From Nephrocerus scutellatus (taxonomy: Eukaryota > Arthropoda > Insecta > Diptera > Pipunculidae), in NCBI GenBank assembly GCA_947095585.1, contig OX352765.1:22660254-22724253 (forward strand): a stretch of 64,000 nucleotides of DNA, written 5' to 3'. Positions 11,706-22,594 of this stretch are shown here, piece by piece (position 1 is the stretch's first letter; each line of letters opens with the position of its first letter). Under the pieces are notes generated by a model. That model did not search any database. It was not told where the DNA came from and worked only from the letters and a program-made list of their open reading frames with translations. The position numbers were made by a program, and so were the translations under genes.

Positions 11706-12948
11706 ATGTAGTAAAGTTTGGCCATCCCTGGTCTATAACAAGCCTTTAGACGACATCAGGATCGAACGAATGCGAAACTTCCCGCATATTCCCTGAGAAA
11801 GTCATGAAAAATTGCGCTCAGAGCACCCGCTCTTACAGGCGTTTCTGTAGTGGATAATTGAACTATGTTATGTTTAGTAATTAATAACATCATACTATAG
11901 TACTTTAACTTTTAAAGCATTTCTCTAATACCTCAAATACAAGTTTTTTTTATGTTAAAAATATCTTAATTAATAAAGGCATTGCCACACATAGCAGGTG
12001 CAGCAAACTAGTAAATTTTGTTCATACCTATACGATCTTGAATTTACTTAACTTAGATTTTAGTATAGAAATAGTAAAATTTATTATTATACACTCCTAG
12101 ATGTATGGAGGAAATTCAAAGCATGTGTTTGGGTTGTTATTGCTGAACCGAAGGAGTATGTATTCAAGGGCAGTTAAATGACGTGGCCAAATATTGCAAG
12201 CATGCTAAACTAACATATCAAAATAAGATTATAATTTCTGCACGAAACAAAAAAAAACGGTCCAAAAAAGTCTTATCCATTTTCATGTCTACCACAAACT
12301 GTGTTTTGCTTTTCAACCTATGCAACTAATAATAATTATCTAATATTTATTTAACATTTTATGTTTGCACAAAAATGTGAAATATTTCTATCTTTCTGTC
12401 GTTGTTATAGAAAAGATAACATACTGGCATTTTATAAAATCTTTATAGTAAACAACTGTTGTTTAACGCAATGCGAAACTTTTAATGGACGAATATGCTT
12501 AAGCCAATTGTCACCATTTTTTATCTTTATTGTTGATGTGTTCTAACTTGAATAAATAATATAATCATAAGTTAGAAGAGTTAACAATTCTTTTTATTTA
12601 CGAGTATAAGGTAAAAAAGTTTTTATTTGAGGTAATTAACTATGTTTCCTATGATGAAGCTCATTTGATCTTTTCATAGTAGATTGTACCAAGATCTTAT
12701 CACTTAGAAAATATTTCAATAAATGGTTTTGGTTGTTAAGTGTAAGTGAAAAGTAATGACAGAGTATTAGATTTCACCAAATTATCATTATAACTGTTTT
12801 CCAAAAAATAACATAAAATAAAAAATAAAAATTTGTAATATCATTGTCACTTAATCATCGGAAAAAAGTATGTATAGATTTTTTTAAAGGAATAGGTTCT
12901 GTAGAAATGGGTTAAAAATTGATTGCAGGATTTGACCCAAACAAAAAA

Positions 12949-13228
12949 AATAATAATAATAATATTCGGCGCGACAGACCATTGCGGTCCAAGGCCTAAC
13001 TACTCGCGACCCTTTGAGCTGCGCATGTTAATTTTTGGACACAACTGGAAGGGACCTACAATTTAAAGCCGGATCCGAACGGCGAATTGTGAGAAGCTTT
13101 CTCTGAACGTTTGTCACCCATTCGCGAGAGGTGGGACACCGTGAAAAATACTTTTGGTGTTGCTGGGATTCGAACCTGAACCTTCTGCTCAGCAGCCATT
13201 TGCACTTCCACTGAGCCACGGCGCCCAT
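12949..13228 (-). mobile_element. tRNA-derived SINE, full-length copy
   Basis: Read on the minus strand, it starts GGGCGCCGTGGCTCAGTGG (A box) and has GGTTCGAATCCC (B box) about 40 nt later. A roughly 200-bp body follows, containing CCCACCTCTCGCGAATGGG and CGCCGTTCGGATCCGG, and it ends in an ATT trinucleotide tail. The same head-body-tail order is seen at 46994-47265 and 54063-54317. An internal pol III promoter and lack of coding capacity are typical of SINEs. Confidence 0.85.
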
Positions 13229-13239
13229 TACCGATAAAA

Positions 13240-13535
13240 ATTAAAAATGTTCATGTAAATTCTCTAATAGGAGATAAATATGTGTTTAAATTTGAAGAAA
13301 TTCAGGCTAATTTTAAAACAATTTATATGGGCACCACTTGGGTCTCAGGGCCCGATCACTCCAACTTAACAAAAAGTTTTGTCATTCAGTGATACATATG
13401 TAATTAAAATTTTAAGAAAATCGGGCCTCGGGCAAAACGTTTTGCCGTTTTGAAGAAAATCGAGCTAATTTTAAAAAAATTTACATGGGCACTCAGGGCT
13501 TAACATTTTAAGAAAATCGGGCTCATTTACAGTGT
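13240..13535 (+). mobile_element. Minisatellite-bearing non-autonomous element, partial
   Basis: Begins with TAAAAATTAAAAATGTTCATG and CTCTAATAGG, then has two to three units of the roughly 110-bp core (GGGCCCGATCACTCCAA, TTTTGTCATTCAGTGATACA, AAGAAAATCGGGC). The right end is missing. It abuts the SINE head at 13228. Confidence 0.65.
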
Positions 13536-13565
13536 GGAGTTAGCATGGCTCCAAAATGTCGATGT

Positions 13566-13640
13566 TGATGTCGGTGATCAGATTACCCTCTTTATCTTTG
13601 CAGTGTATATTGCGTAAAACCATTGACTCCTTGGAAGAAC
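13566..13640 (-). mobile_element. Short RTE-like fragment
   Basis: The stretch GTGATCAGATTACCCTCTTT and its flanks match the element at 62930-63000. There it encodes the KDKEGNLIADL segment just before the reverse transcriptase. Only this short piece is present here. Confidence 0.5.
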
Positions 13641-14062
13641 ATCTACGCCTGGTTCAATTGTACTGGTGTACGCTAGCAACTGAATTTAAGAATGTTGCGT
13701 ACCGAGCAATGAACTCGTAAGAACATCATTGAAGAAGAGCTCAAAAAATATGAAAAAATAGTTCAACGGCGAAAAAACCAGCTTGTGATTTTTGTGCTAT
13801 TGTTATATTAGGAAACTCACATTTACCAACCGATTTCAATGGAATTTTGAAAGTATATTACTGGCACGTGGAGGATGGTTATACGCTATATTACATCCCC
13901 CTCCCTTGGGGTGTGAAATGTATAATGCTAATATAAGCCACATTTACAAACCGATTTTTATGAAATTTTCAGTGTATATTATTGACATGTGGCGGAAGGG
14001 TTTAGGCAATAGTACACCTCCCATTCCGGGGGTTCACGTGTACGGATAGTGAAGCGCCCGGG
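13641..14062. repeat. Two-unit direct repeat of about 120 bp, otherwise unassigned
   Basis: The text around 13805-13880 (CACATTTACCAACCGATTT, then GGCACGTGGAGGATGG) recurs diverged at 13938-14000 (CACATTTACAAACCGATTT, then TGACATGTGGCGGAAGG). This looks like a short tandem repeat inside an unrecognised element. Confidence 0.45.
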
Positions 14063-14094
14063 AACAGCTAGTAATAAATAAAATGATAATGATC

Positions 14095-14705
14095 AATATC
14101 CAAGCCAGGTTAATGTATCCGAATCACTATCAAGCCCTTCCAACACATATAACAGGCTGTTACTTCTTCAAGCTAACGTTGTAGAAATAAGTCCATGACT
14201 CTGATGTAATGACGAGAGAAATGCAGATGATATTGACTTCAGCAACCCAAGAGCTGTTTAAAACGCTTTAATGTAGGCACAAAATCTGGGGCCGCATATA
14301 AATGAGCGCAAAACAAAATACACGGTGGCCAAGTCTTAGGTCAGATGATCTAACATTGGTACATACAACAAGATATTGAAGCGTGAACTCGTTGTAGTAC
14401 AATATATATCGGCTAAATTGTAGCAATAAATAAAACGTGGAACCAAAAAAAAGCGCATAAGTCATCAAAACTTACTTTAGCTCGTCAAGACCCCTCAAAT
14501 CAAGGCAGGACACCAAGGTATTATGAGCAAAGAACAAAATCTTTGGCGATATGATTTATAGAATACGACAATTAGACAGGCCAAGCCTACGCTGGAGCGA
14601 TAGTTCAGACCAATATATCTAGAGTTTAAAGATGCTAAATTGGATGACTGGATGAGGGATTTTTTTTTGTGGGAGCCCAAGACGGGACACCGATTGCGAA
14701 GCCAA
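14095..14705 (+). mobile_element. RTE-like reverse transcriptase relic
   Basis: Heavily broken plus-strand frames retain SESLSSPSNTYNRL (the LSSPFxIxxGLRQGD region), then NADDIDF (the Y-A-D-D catalytic core, here altered), LGPHINERKTKYTVA and SNIGTYN. These correspond block by block to the better-preserved element at 61640-63000. Many stops; non-functional. Confidence 0.55.
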
Positions 14706-14867
14706 ATATGATGATTATGATAACATTTTATTGGCAAAATTAAATTAAAATATATTCACAGTCCGGCGGAGCTGGTAAACCTGACCTAAACGTATTATAC
14801 AGCAGAGATATGTCTCTTTATTGACACGTTGATTTCGTCGCATACTTGGAATGATCGAATTATTTTA

Positions 14868-15165
14868 AATAAAATTGCAGGCATTGCAGGAACAAATGCA
14901 AAACTGAAAGGGTGAACTTCTCCATTGTATTTGGTCTCTTTTCTGTTATGCTCTTTCTGATCTTTTCTGTTACATGTTCTACTTTTTGGTTTTGAGTATA
15001 TCCTTTTGCTACCATTTGCTTTCGCAAATTCGTATAGGATGCACACTTTATACCCTGCATATTCTTCTTGTACAGAAGGAAGATTAAAATTTTCTTTCGT
15101 AAGTGCATTCCAAAGCTGACTTTAAAAGCTTGGCGCTTCATCAAAGAGTATTAAAACTTTTTTTT
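14868..15165 (-). other. Remnant with a MADF/Myb-like helix pattern (copy 1)
   Basis: Minus-strand frames read LFDEAPSF, then a lysine-rich stretch with QMVAKGYTQNQKVEH and EKIRK. The spacing recalls the W-x-x-I-A-x-x-M-x-x-x-G-Y segment of MADF or Myb/SANT-like DNA-binding domains. It is damaged by frameshifts and recurs at 54985-55290 as part of the B/F segmental duplication. The domain assignment is weak; it could be a transposon accessory ORF. Confidence 0.3.
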
Positions 15166-15195
15166 TAAACTCTCTATATTAACTTCACTTGCCCG

Positions 15196-15231
<36 letters not shown>

Positions 15232-15705
15232 TGGCTGGCTGGCCAAATCTTGTAATCAATTTTTAACCCACTTCCTACAGCCCGATTTTATTGAAATTTT
15301 GCACACATGTATATCTCCCAAGACAACACTTTCTATTAAAATTTGAGGCCCCTCGGGCCGCAGGGTCGGGGGATTCCCATACAAATATTTTACAAAATTT
15401 ACCCGATATTCTTTAAATTTTGTACGCATGTGTGTCTTCGATGGAAAACACTTTTTGTAAAAATTTGGAGCGATCGGCCCCTTGGGGACCCCAATATACA
15501 ATTTTTAAATATCGCTATATCGCATCAGATCACGGCAAAGTCTGAGCTCTGTGCTTTGTGAGCAGCGCTGTTCGCTGCCGCTGCGTCATTTGGTGAATGA
15601 TTTTGCCACAAAACTAGGACGCAGTGTGTGTGTGTGTGTATCCCCTATTAGAGAATTTACAAGAAAAATTTTAATTTTTATGGGTTGTTTTTTTTCGATA
15701 TAAGT
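15165..15705 (-). mobile_element. Minisatellite-bearing non-autonomous element (copy beside gene B)
   Basis: Runs from TATTAACTTCACTTGCCCGTGG through a GGCT microsatellite and ATTTTTAACCCACTTCC, then core units with CCCGATTTT and GTGTGTCTTCGATGG, and ends CCCCTATTAGAGAATTT followed by TTTTTATGGGTTG. A non-repetitive insert at 15505-15620 (ATCGCTATATCGCATCAGATC and following) is shared with the copy at 55300-55800. Confidence 0.7.
15196..15243 (+). repeat. GGCT tetranucleotide microsatellite
   Basis: Roughly eleven GGCT units with one GACT interruption. The paralogous site at 55318-55350 has fewer units, so the array length changed after the segmental duplication. Confidence 0.9.
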
Positions 15706-15911
15706 TGAATTTATTCAAGCCATTTGCAACAAAAAAACACTTTCTCTAAGAATAAAGTTGGAATTTGGCTATGTTTTGCAATAACCTTAAAAAATATGAA
15801 AATAGAACTTTTAATAACTATTCTTATATGAAAATCAACAAATAATAATATTTAATAATTTTTACAATACACCGTAAAGAAAAAGTACACGTTTCAATTA
15901 ACAATTAACCA

Positions 15912-18472
15912 TTATTCGTAGTCAACGGGATCGCCAAGGTCATTATCTTCATCTGGAAATGAAGAAAAATAATGGAAGTTTAAAAATTTATAATAATTGA
16001 GAAAATAGGAACCATGAAGGTTGGTCAGGACATGCAAAAAGTAAAATGCTAGATTGTAAGTTTTACTGACGGATTAGCGGTTGACAAACATTCACAACCG
16101 AGTAATGCTCTCGAATTTCACTTAACGCCGTTTAACAATCAGAAAAATCATTTTAAGACACAATTTAATAAAAGTCGCTATAAGTGAACAGTTTTAACGG
16201 AATGAATAACATACCACTATCTCCGATCGATGACACCATTTTGGTCTCCGATTCCGTTGTGGTCTTCGATTCCGTTGTGGTCATCGATTCGGTTGTAGTC
16301 TCCGTTTCTCTAGGTTTCTTCAATTCTTTCCCAGGTGTCCTGTTTAGACAAACGGGATATGTTACCTTTCTGGTCATCGGTTCGGTTGTAGTCTCCGTTT
16401 CTCTAGGTTTCTTCAATTCTTTCCCAGGTGTCCTGTTTAGACAAACGGGATATGTTACCTTTCTGGTCATCGGTTCGGTTGTAGTCTCCGTTTCTCTAGG
16501 TTTCTCCGATTTTTTCTCAGGTGTCCTTAAAATGGTCACAGTTGGCTTCTTTATTAAACCGGCATCTGTTACCGTGGTGGTCTCCGATCCCGTTGTGGTC
16601 TGCGCTTCCGTTGTGGTCTCCAATTTAGTTTTGGTCATCGGTTCGGTTTTAGTCTCCGTTTCTCTAGGTTTCTCCGATTTTGTCTCAGGTGTCCTTAAAA
16701 TGGTCACAGTTGGCTTCTTTATTAAACCGGCATCTGTTACCGTTGTGGTCTCCGATCCCGTTGTGGTCTGCGCTTCCGTTGTGGTCTCCAATTTAGTTTT
16801 GGTCATCGGTTCGGTTGTAGTCTCCGTTTCTCTAGGTTTCTCCGATTTTGTCTCAGGTGTCCTTAAAATGGTCACAGTTGGCTTCTTCATTAAACGGGCA
16901 TCTGTTACCGTTGTGGTCGACGGTTTCAACGTGCTTCCAGCATTAATACCGTGGTGTACATTGTAGTTTTTTTGAATATTGTAACCTCCTTGGCTACCGT
17001 AACCTACATGGCTACGAAAGCCTAAATTGCTACCATAGCGTACGTTGCTACCATAACCGGCGTTGCTACCATAGCCTACGTTGCTACCATATCCTACGTT
17101 ACTTCCATAGCCTACGTTGCTACCATAACCACCTACCTTGGTACCATATCCTTTTCCCACGCTTCCATATCCTACGTTGCTACGATATCCTACCTTGCTA
17201 CCATAGCCTAAATTGCTACCATAGCCTATGTTGCTACCATTCCCTACGTTGTTTCCATAGCCTACGTTGCTACCATTTCCTACGTTGTTTCCATAGCCTA
17301 CGTTGCTATCATAACCACCTACCTTGCTACCATATCCTACGTTGCTACCATATCCTACATTGCTTCCATATCCGACGTTGCTACGATATCCTACGTTGCT
17401 ACCATATCCTTTTCCTACGCTTCCATATCCTACGTTGCTACGATATCCTACGTTGCTACCATATCCTACGTTGCTACCATAGCCTACGTTGCTATCTTTT
17501 CCTACGTTGTTTCCATAGCCAACATTGCTATCATAACCACCTACCTTGCTACCATATCCAACATTGCTTCCATATCCGACGTTGCTACGATATCCTACGT
17601 TGCTACCATATCCTACATTGCTTCCATATCCTACATTGCTACGATATCCTACGTTACTACCATATCCTACTTTGCTACCATAGCCTAAATTGCTACCATA
17701 TCCTACGTTGCTTCCATAGCCTACGTTGCTACCATAACCACCTACCTTGCTACCATATCCTACGTTGCTACCATACCCTACATTGCTACCATAGTCTACG
17801 TTGCTACCATATCCTACGTTGCTTCCATAGCCTACGTTGCTACCATAACCACCTACCTTGCTACGATATCCTACGTTGCTAGTATCGCTTTTATGAGCGT
17901 AGTTTCTTTTGCCCAAATTGCTACCATAGCCACCATTATATTTATGGCCAACGAAGCGCTTCGGCCTAAACACTAAAAATTGAAAATAAAAATTAATAAA
18001 AACATATCTGGTATATAAGAAATATATGTTAGTATTGAAAATTAAAAATATTTTCTTATAACAGATTGCAAATTTTACTTACAATCAATTTTCAAAGTTT
18101 CTGTCGATCTGTCGTTCTCTTGGCTCGAAACTTCATCTGACCATTCGTCTGCTAAAATTCCAAATATAATAGATTCGAAATTATGAAGAATTTATTTCGT
18201 GAGTTCTTACAGACAAAGCTCAATGTTTCGTATTCCTGGCTCGTTATTTCATCTGACCATTCCTTTTCAGATTTATTTATTTTGTATCCAACCGCAGCAG
18301 AAATACAAACGATTAACTGCAAGTAAGTTTTTTTTAATTTAATTCGTAATTTAATTTAAAATAACAATTAAATAGTAAGAGTTGTGAGTATGAAGAAGCA
18401 GTCTTAGTTTTTGGGTATATACCAAAAATGACTTACCAATACAGACAGGACCGACGGGGAAAACCACTTCAT
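15912..18472 (-). CDS. Gene B: secreted YGSNVG-repeat, mucin-like protein (5 exons, about 669 aa)
   Basis: Function unknown. Predicted exons: 18472-18437 (MKWFSPSVLSVL), 18316-18211 (LIVCISAAVGY plus acidic stretch), 18151-18083, 17972-16215 and 15952-15912 (tail DEDNDLGDPVDYE, stop TAA). Intron 1 is phase 0, introns 2-4 phase 1. Donors read GTAAGT, GTAAGA, GTAAGT and GTATGT; acceptors are TTGCAG, TTTTAG, TTTTAG and TTCCAG. Domains: signal peptide (about 1-22); acidic region with two related EWSDE...S-Q-E modules; RPKR, a furin-type site, at about 73-76; residues about 85-400 dozens of GYGSNV hexapeptides with some Lys, Leu and Asp variants; about 418-648 Thr/Glu/Lys mucin-like blocks in units of 56 and then 31 residues with two YPVC cysteines; acidic tail. 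The 602-codon exon is open throughout. A paralogue of gene F, lying in a shared duplicated segment. A cross-linkable or glycosylated extracellular material is one guess. Confidence 0.85.
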
Positions 18473-18649
18473 GATGATGATCAGGTGGCTCCTGATTTTT
18501 TAGTTGGGTTCAAATGGTTCAAAAACGCCCTTAATTAACTAAGGACGAGAGTTCTAATGATTTCGAGCGATGTGAATATTGTAATTTGCTACTAACCAGC
18601 ACCAAGATAACTTCCTGAAACAATGGCTGGTTTTTCAATTTACGCACAA

Positions 18650-18656
18650 ATTTATA
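18650..18656 (-). promoter_or_regulatory. TATA box of gene B
   Basis: Minus strand reads TTAATATAAATTTG, with an AACCAGCCATTG motif about 30 nt downstream, where transcription would be expected to begin. The block is shared with pseudogene C and gene F and, more loosely, gene E. It lies about 180 nt upstream of the start codon. Confidence 0.6.
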
Positions 18657-18759
18657 TTAATTTAAGAGATGAGTTCTGTTACGTAAAACTTCATATGCCC
18701 ACGTCTAATATAAAATTGTCAAAGTAATGAAATACTGTATTACTGTATGTGTTTGAGTG

Positions 18760-19190
18760 TGATGTTTACTTGCCTAAATATACATAAGAAGCAATCTTCT
18801 TTGACTTACATACATGGGAATTTAAAGAGGAGATGCCTGGATTTAGGCCTTACACCCACACGATTTACTAATACTATCGGCAGCAGACTCTCGGGAAGTA
18901 CGTATAGGTAATCAAAAAGCAAATATTTTTTTGGAGAACCATTCTTAATTAGCTTAGCAATGAGATTTGTTTTTTGATGATAGTAAAGAAGTTGCCACAC
19001 ATGCCGACTACTATATATTTATTTGGCGCGAGGTTTATAATCTCATCAGCAAAAAACACTATCATAAAACCTTTCAGGAAGTAACAATTGGAGCTTGAGT
19101 TGGACTTCAGTACTCAGTCAATATTGGATATTCAAATTTCCGCAAATCTTCGTGCTTTGTGAAGGTTCTAGATATTTGGTGGGTAATATA
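18760..19190. repeat. Upstream repeat of gene B shared with pseudogene C
   Basis: Contains CAATCTTCTTTGACTTACAT, TAATTAGCTTAGCAA, a GCCACACATGCCGACT stretch followed by TATATATTTATTTGGCGCG, and CAGTCAATATTGGATATTC. The same order recurs at 25770-26130 upstream of pseudogene C. The first part also occurs at about 58040-58070 upstream of gene F. It may be promoter-distal regulatory sequence copied with the genes, or part of an unnoticed element. Confidence 0.6.
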
Positions 19191-19329
19191 GATCCTATAA
19201 ATGCTACTTTGTTAAAGTTACGTAGCTTATATAAAAAACCGCTGTTTTAAAAGCAAGGTTTGTGCAAAAATATAACATGAACAAAACGAAATTGAAATAA
19301 AACAACAAAAATTCTAATTGATTGGGCAA

Positions 19330-20185
19330 TCTTTTTTATTTTTGTTTAGAACAATTCATGACATTTATTTTTTGATGATAGTCCCTTTCAAATGTTGGCC
19401 GCAACTGCGCCGTAATTCGGCCATCCGTAAACTCCAATTTTGAATGACTCGCTCGAGGACTTCGGTCGGTATCTCGCGAATAACTTGAGTAATGTTCCAA
19501 TGCCTCAATCGTAGCTGGTTTATCCACAAACTATTTAGACTTTACATACCCCCACAAAAAAAAGTCCAGGTGTGATATCACACGATCTTGGTGGCCAATC
19601 CACCGGTCCGAAACGAGAGATCAATTGCTCACCGAAACGAGGACGCAGTAAATCCATTGTGTCACGGGCTGTATGGGATGTAGCGCCGTCTTGTTGGAAC
19701 CAAATGTCGTGGAGATCTCGGGCTTCAATTTCCGGCATCAAAAAGTCGTTTATCATGGCGCGATAGCTTTCGCCATTCACTGTTAGATTGGCGCCAGCCT
19801 CGTCTTTGAAGAAATATGGGCCGATGATTCCTCTAGCCCAAATGCCGCACCAACGGTAGATTTCAATGGATGTAATGGCAGTTCGTGAATGGCTTCGGGT
19901 TGCTCTTCAGCCGAAATACGGCAATTTTGCTTATTGAGCCAAAAATGGGCCACATCGCCGAAGACCATAAGTTGGCCTGAGCACGCGATGAAAACTTTTC
20001 ACAGAGCGTCAATTTTCGTAATACAATTGTACGATTTTTAAACTTTGTTGAGGCGTTAGTCTTTCCATGATGAAATTTCAATGAATACTGAATAAAATTA
20101 TGTATTTAGTTTGACAGTAGTCACGCGTGACATGTCAAAAAAAAATCCTATCCGAAAAAGTACCTCTAATCTGATCACCCTTTAT
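19330..20185 (-). mobile_element. Mariner element, internally deleted
   Basis: Minus-strand frames show in order a decayed N-terminus (KSFHRVLRPTYG), then AHFWLNKQNCRISAEEQPEA, LHPLKSTVG, VNGESYRAMINDFLMPEIEA, HDIWFQQDGATSHTA and WPPRSCDITP, the mariner catalytic blocks. The transposase region spans about 740 bp, short of the usual 1 kb or so. The helix-turn-helix part runs straight into the catalytic part, so an internal deletion plus frameshifts is inferred. The 5' terminal repeat begins AGGGTGATCAGATTAGAGG near 20182; no matching opposite terminus was found. Confidence 0.85.
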
Positions 20186-20199
20186 TACTACTTATTATG

Positions 20200-22190
20200 T
20201 ATTGCAGGTCAAATTTAAGGTTTTCCGGCTGTCCCCGAAGGAAGAGGACCTAGAAGAGGATGCGGCCTCGAGGCTACTACAGGATCTAAGTTTAGATCCT
20301 TTGCCTTGGATTAGAGGCAATAACGTCAAGTGTCTACATACGAGAGATTATAATCTCTTCTATAAAAAAGACAGCGGTAAGCCACGATCTTGTGTTTTAG
20401 TGAAAAAACATATTAACATATTAATATTAACGCCAGAAGAAATCGCAACATTAGCAAAATCAAATGGTTAAGGCATCTTCTTGCGATGCCAGACTCTTCC
20501 TCTGGGATAGGTCGAAGGAAAATGGACGGGATGCGTCCAACTCTTTTTGATTTTGTTATTAGTAATAATTTCAGTATTTATAACTTTGTTAGTACATACA
20601 CCTTTACCTTCCCGAGTTCGGAGAGGTTCAATGGTTAGGAAGAGGTAATCGATATTGCCCTGATTTCTAATGATTTGTTTCAGGGTTGATAACTGGTAAG
20701 TGTCCGATGTCATCTCCTTCTCAAACATAAGTACATAAGGTTTGATTTGAACCTCCAGACGGAGCCGATCAAAACTTATCGACATAAAAAGACTTCTGAC
20801 TGGATGAAATTCGGCAATATCATTCAAAATTAGGCATATTACCCAATATTGGGACAACTTTTACTGAGGAATTGGACAAGAATATTGAAACATTCGAGAA
20901 ATCAATGAACATGAAGGCCTCTTGACCAATCAGTCGAACAAAAAACTTCACCATCCGTTGTGGAGCGAAGACCTTAGTGAACTCAGGTGTATCACTACTT
21001 CGATCTTCAATATCTGCTATACCAACAACTACTGGCAGCCTTAAAAAGACTCTCTAAAAAGGTACAAGAAGGTCATCAAAGAAACCAAGCAACGCTTTTG
21101 AATGGACTTCAGTCAATCAATTGAAACTACCAAGTACTCTGCTAGAAATTGTAAGATACTGTCCAAAGAGAGCACCTGTCCGCCTTTCATCAAGAAAACA
21201 GACGGTAACTGGACGACATCTGTGGCAGAATCCCTGGATATTCTCACCAATACAAAATTCCCCACTAGTAGTTACCAATGCGTAGATAATTTGGAGATGT
21301 TGCATACTGTGCATCCAGTACGTCGTGACGTAGTGGATAATATCATATCCCGGAAAAGGTTTCCTGGTCTTGATGGCTCACAGCCAATTATGCTACGCAA
21401 GACAGTGGAGCTGTCGAATTAAAGATTTTCAGAAGCTGTCTGCTGCTCAACTATCTACTCCGAAGCTGGATAGTTCAGGTTGTATTCATACCCAAAGCAG
21501 ACAGAAGTGTCCATAAATCAGCAAAGGATTTTAGGCCACTCAGTCTCTCATCGTTCTGGCTAAAGTCTTTGGAGCGCATTCTAGATCATCACATCAGGCA
21601 ACGATTTCAAGTCCCACAAGCATGCAGATCTCAACACGAATATCAGATGACGTGGTGATACTCGTATCAGGCAAGCACCTTTCCGTGATTAGTAAAGTCA
21701 TGGAAAGGGCCCTGGGTAAATTCAGCTCCAGGGTAACAAGCTGTGGACTTTGAGTTAGCCCAGGAAGATTAAAATTGTACTGTTCACCAATAAATCTAAA
21801 ATACCGGCTTTTGTGCTTTCAAAACGGTGGAAAAGGTCTCAGTCATGCCCCCGAGCGCTAAATGTGTCAGAGTAATCTTGGATAGAAAGCTTAGCTAGAA
21901 GGCTAACATAGAGAACAAGGCTAAGAAAGAGTGCGTGGCCCCTCTATGCCACCGCATTTTAAGTAAACCATTTTTGCCAACCTGAAAGAGCTCTCGAATT
22001 AAAGGATCATTGAGTTTATCTTGTATCTGAACGCTAAAAATACAGGCTGGATTTAAAACCACGCAAATATCGATGCTAAGTGCCTCGAGATTTGTGGTAT
22101 CAAAATGGCACACTCTAGCGCTAATTGAGGACCTCGCAAGTACAGCGAAGTCCACCACTCTACTTACCTACCTATGTAGTGTCATGTACT
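20200..22190 (+). mobile_element. LOA-like non-LTR retrotransposon relic 1 (endonuclease plus RT pieces)
   Basis: Plus-strand fragments run in the expected order. The endonuclease start is at 20202-20470 (LFYKKDSGKPRSCVLVKKH), followed by GCDARLFLW and EEVIDIALISND. The linker is at 21102-21420 (FIKKTDGNW, FPGLDGSQP). Reverse transcriptase blocks follow: VVFIPKADRSVHKSAKDFR and LSSFWLKSLERILDHHIRQ (21480-21600), then YQASTFP and the thumb segment to about 21900. Multiple stops and frameshifts; inactive. The relic at 33838-35110 has similar sequence. Confidence 0.75.
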
Positions 22191-22229
22191 TTCAACATAG
22201 TGCACGCGTATGAGTGTGATACCAACCAA

Positions 22230-22400
22230 GCTTTGCAAATATCACCATTTTTATCTTCATTGTTATGTCTCAGAGATTGAATAGAAATACTTTTATTTGT
22301 GTTATCTCTAATATCCATCTCTAAAATGAAAAGTTAAAAAGACGTTTTTATTTAAGAAGATTAACTATGTATTCTATGATGAAGCTAACAAATTATTATT
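22230..22400 (+). repeat. Diverged fragment of the 4.9 kb unit's tail
   Basis: TCACCATTTTTATCTTCATTGTT and TTTTTATTTAAGAAGATTAACTATG, followed by ATGATGAAGCTA, match the tail of the tandem unit near 12510-12665, at lower similarity. Confidence 0.5.
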
Positions 22401-22594
22401 CACAGTACAACATTATTATTCACTGACGATAATAAACGTTTGTTTTATCATAGATTAACTACGGCGCTCGTTGAAGCAATCTGTTCTGATTTTTTAATAT
22501 TGAAAATAAGAGCATTTATGTTATCTAGAATATTGTGATAACTTCAACTGTAAGTTGCGATAACGTGCTAGATGTTCAAATTTTTAGGACTGAT

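Larger units (their letters stand above)
7831..12822 (+). repeat. 4.9 kb tandem duplication, copy 2
   Basis: Direct neighbour of copy 1 in the same orientation. It keeps about 43 bp near 12027-12070 and about 30 bp near 12212-12245 that copy 1 lacks. Both segments are also present in the diverged copy at 49760-50336, so copy 2 is nearer the ancestral form and copy 1 carries deletions. Confidence 0.9.

Noticed and set aside
13158..13228. True tRNA genes at the SINE heads (also 47200, 54250 and 4520)
   Set aside because: A and B boxes are present, but each is joined to the same SINE body, and no clean anticodon stem could be drawn.
16184..16966. 260-codon plus-strand frame rich in Val, Ser and Phe
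   Set aside because: Antisense shadow of the Thr-rich part of gene B, with no splice or promoter context of its own.
16990..17900. CRISPR array
   Set aside because: The regular repeats are coding hexapeptide units without unique spacers, in a eukaryotic genome.
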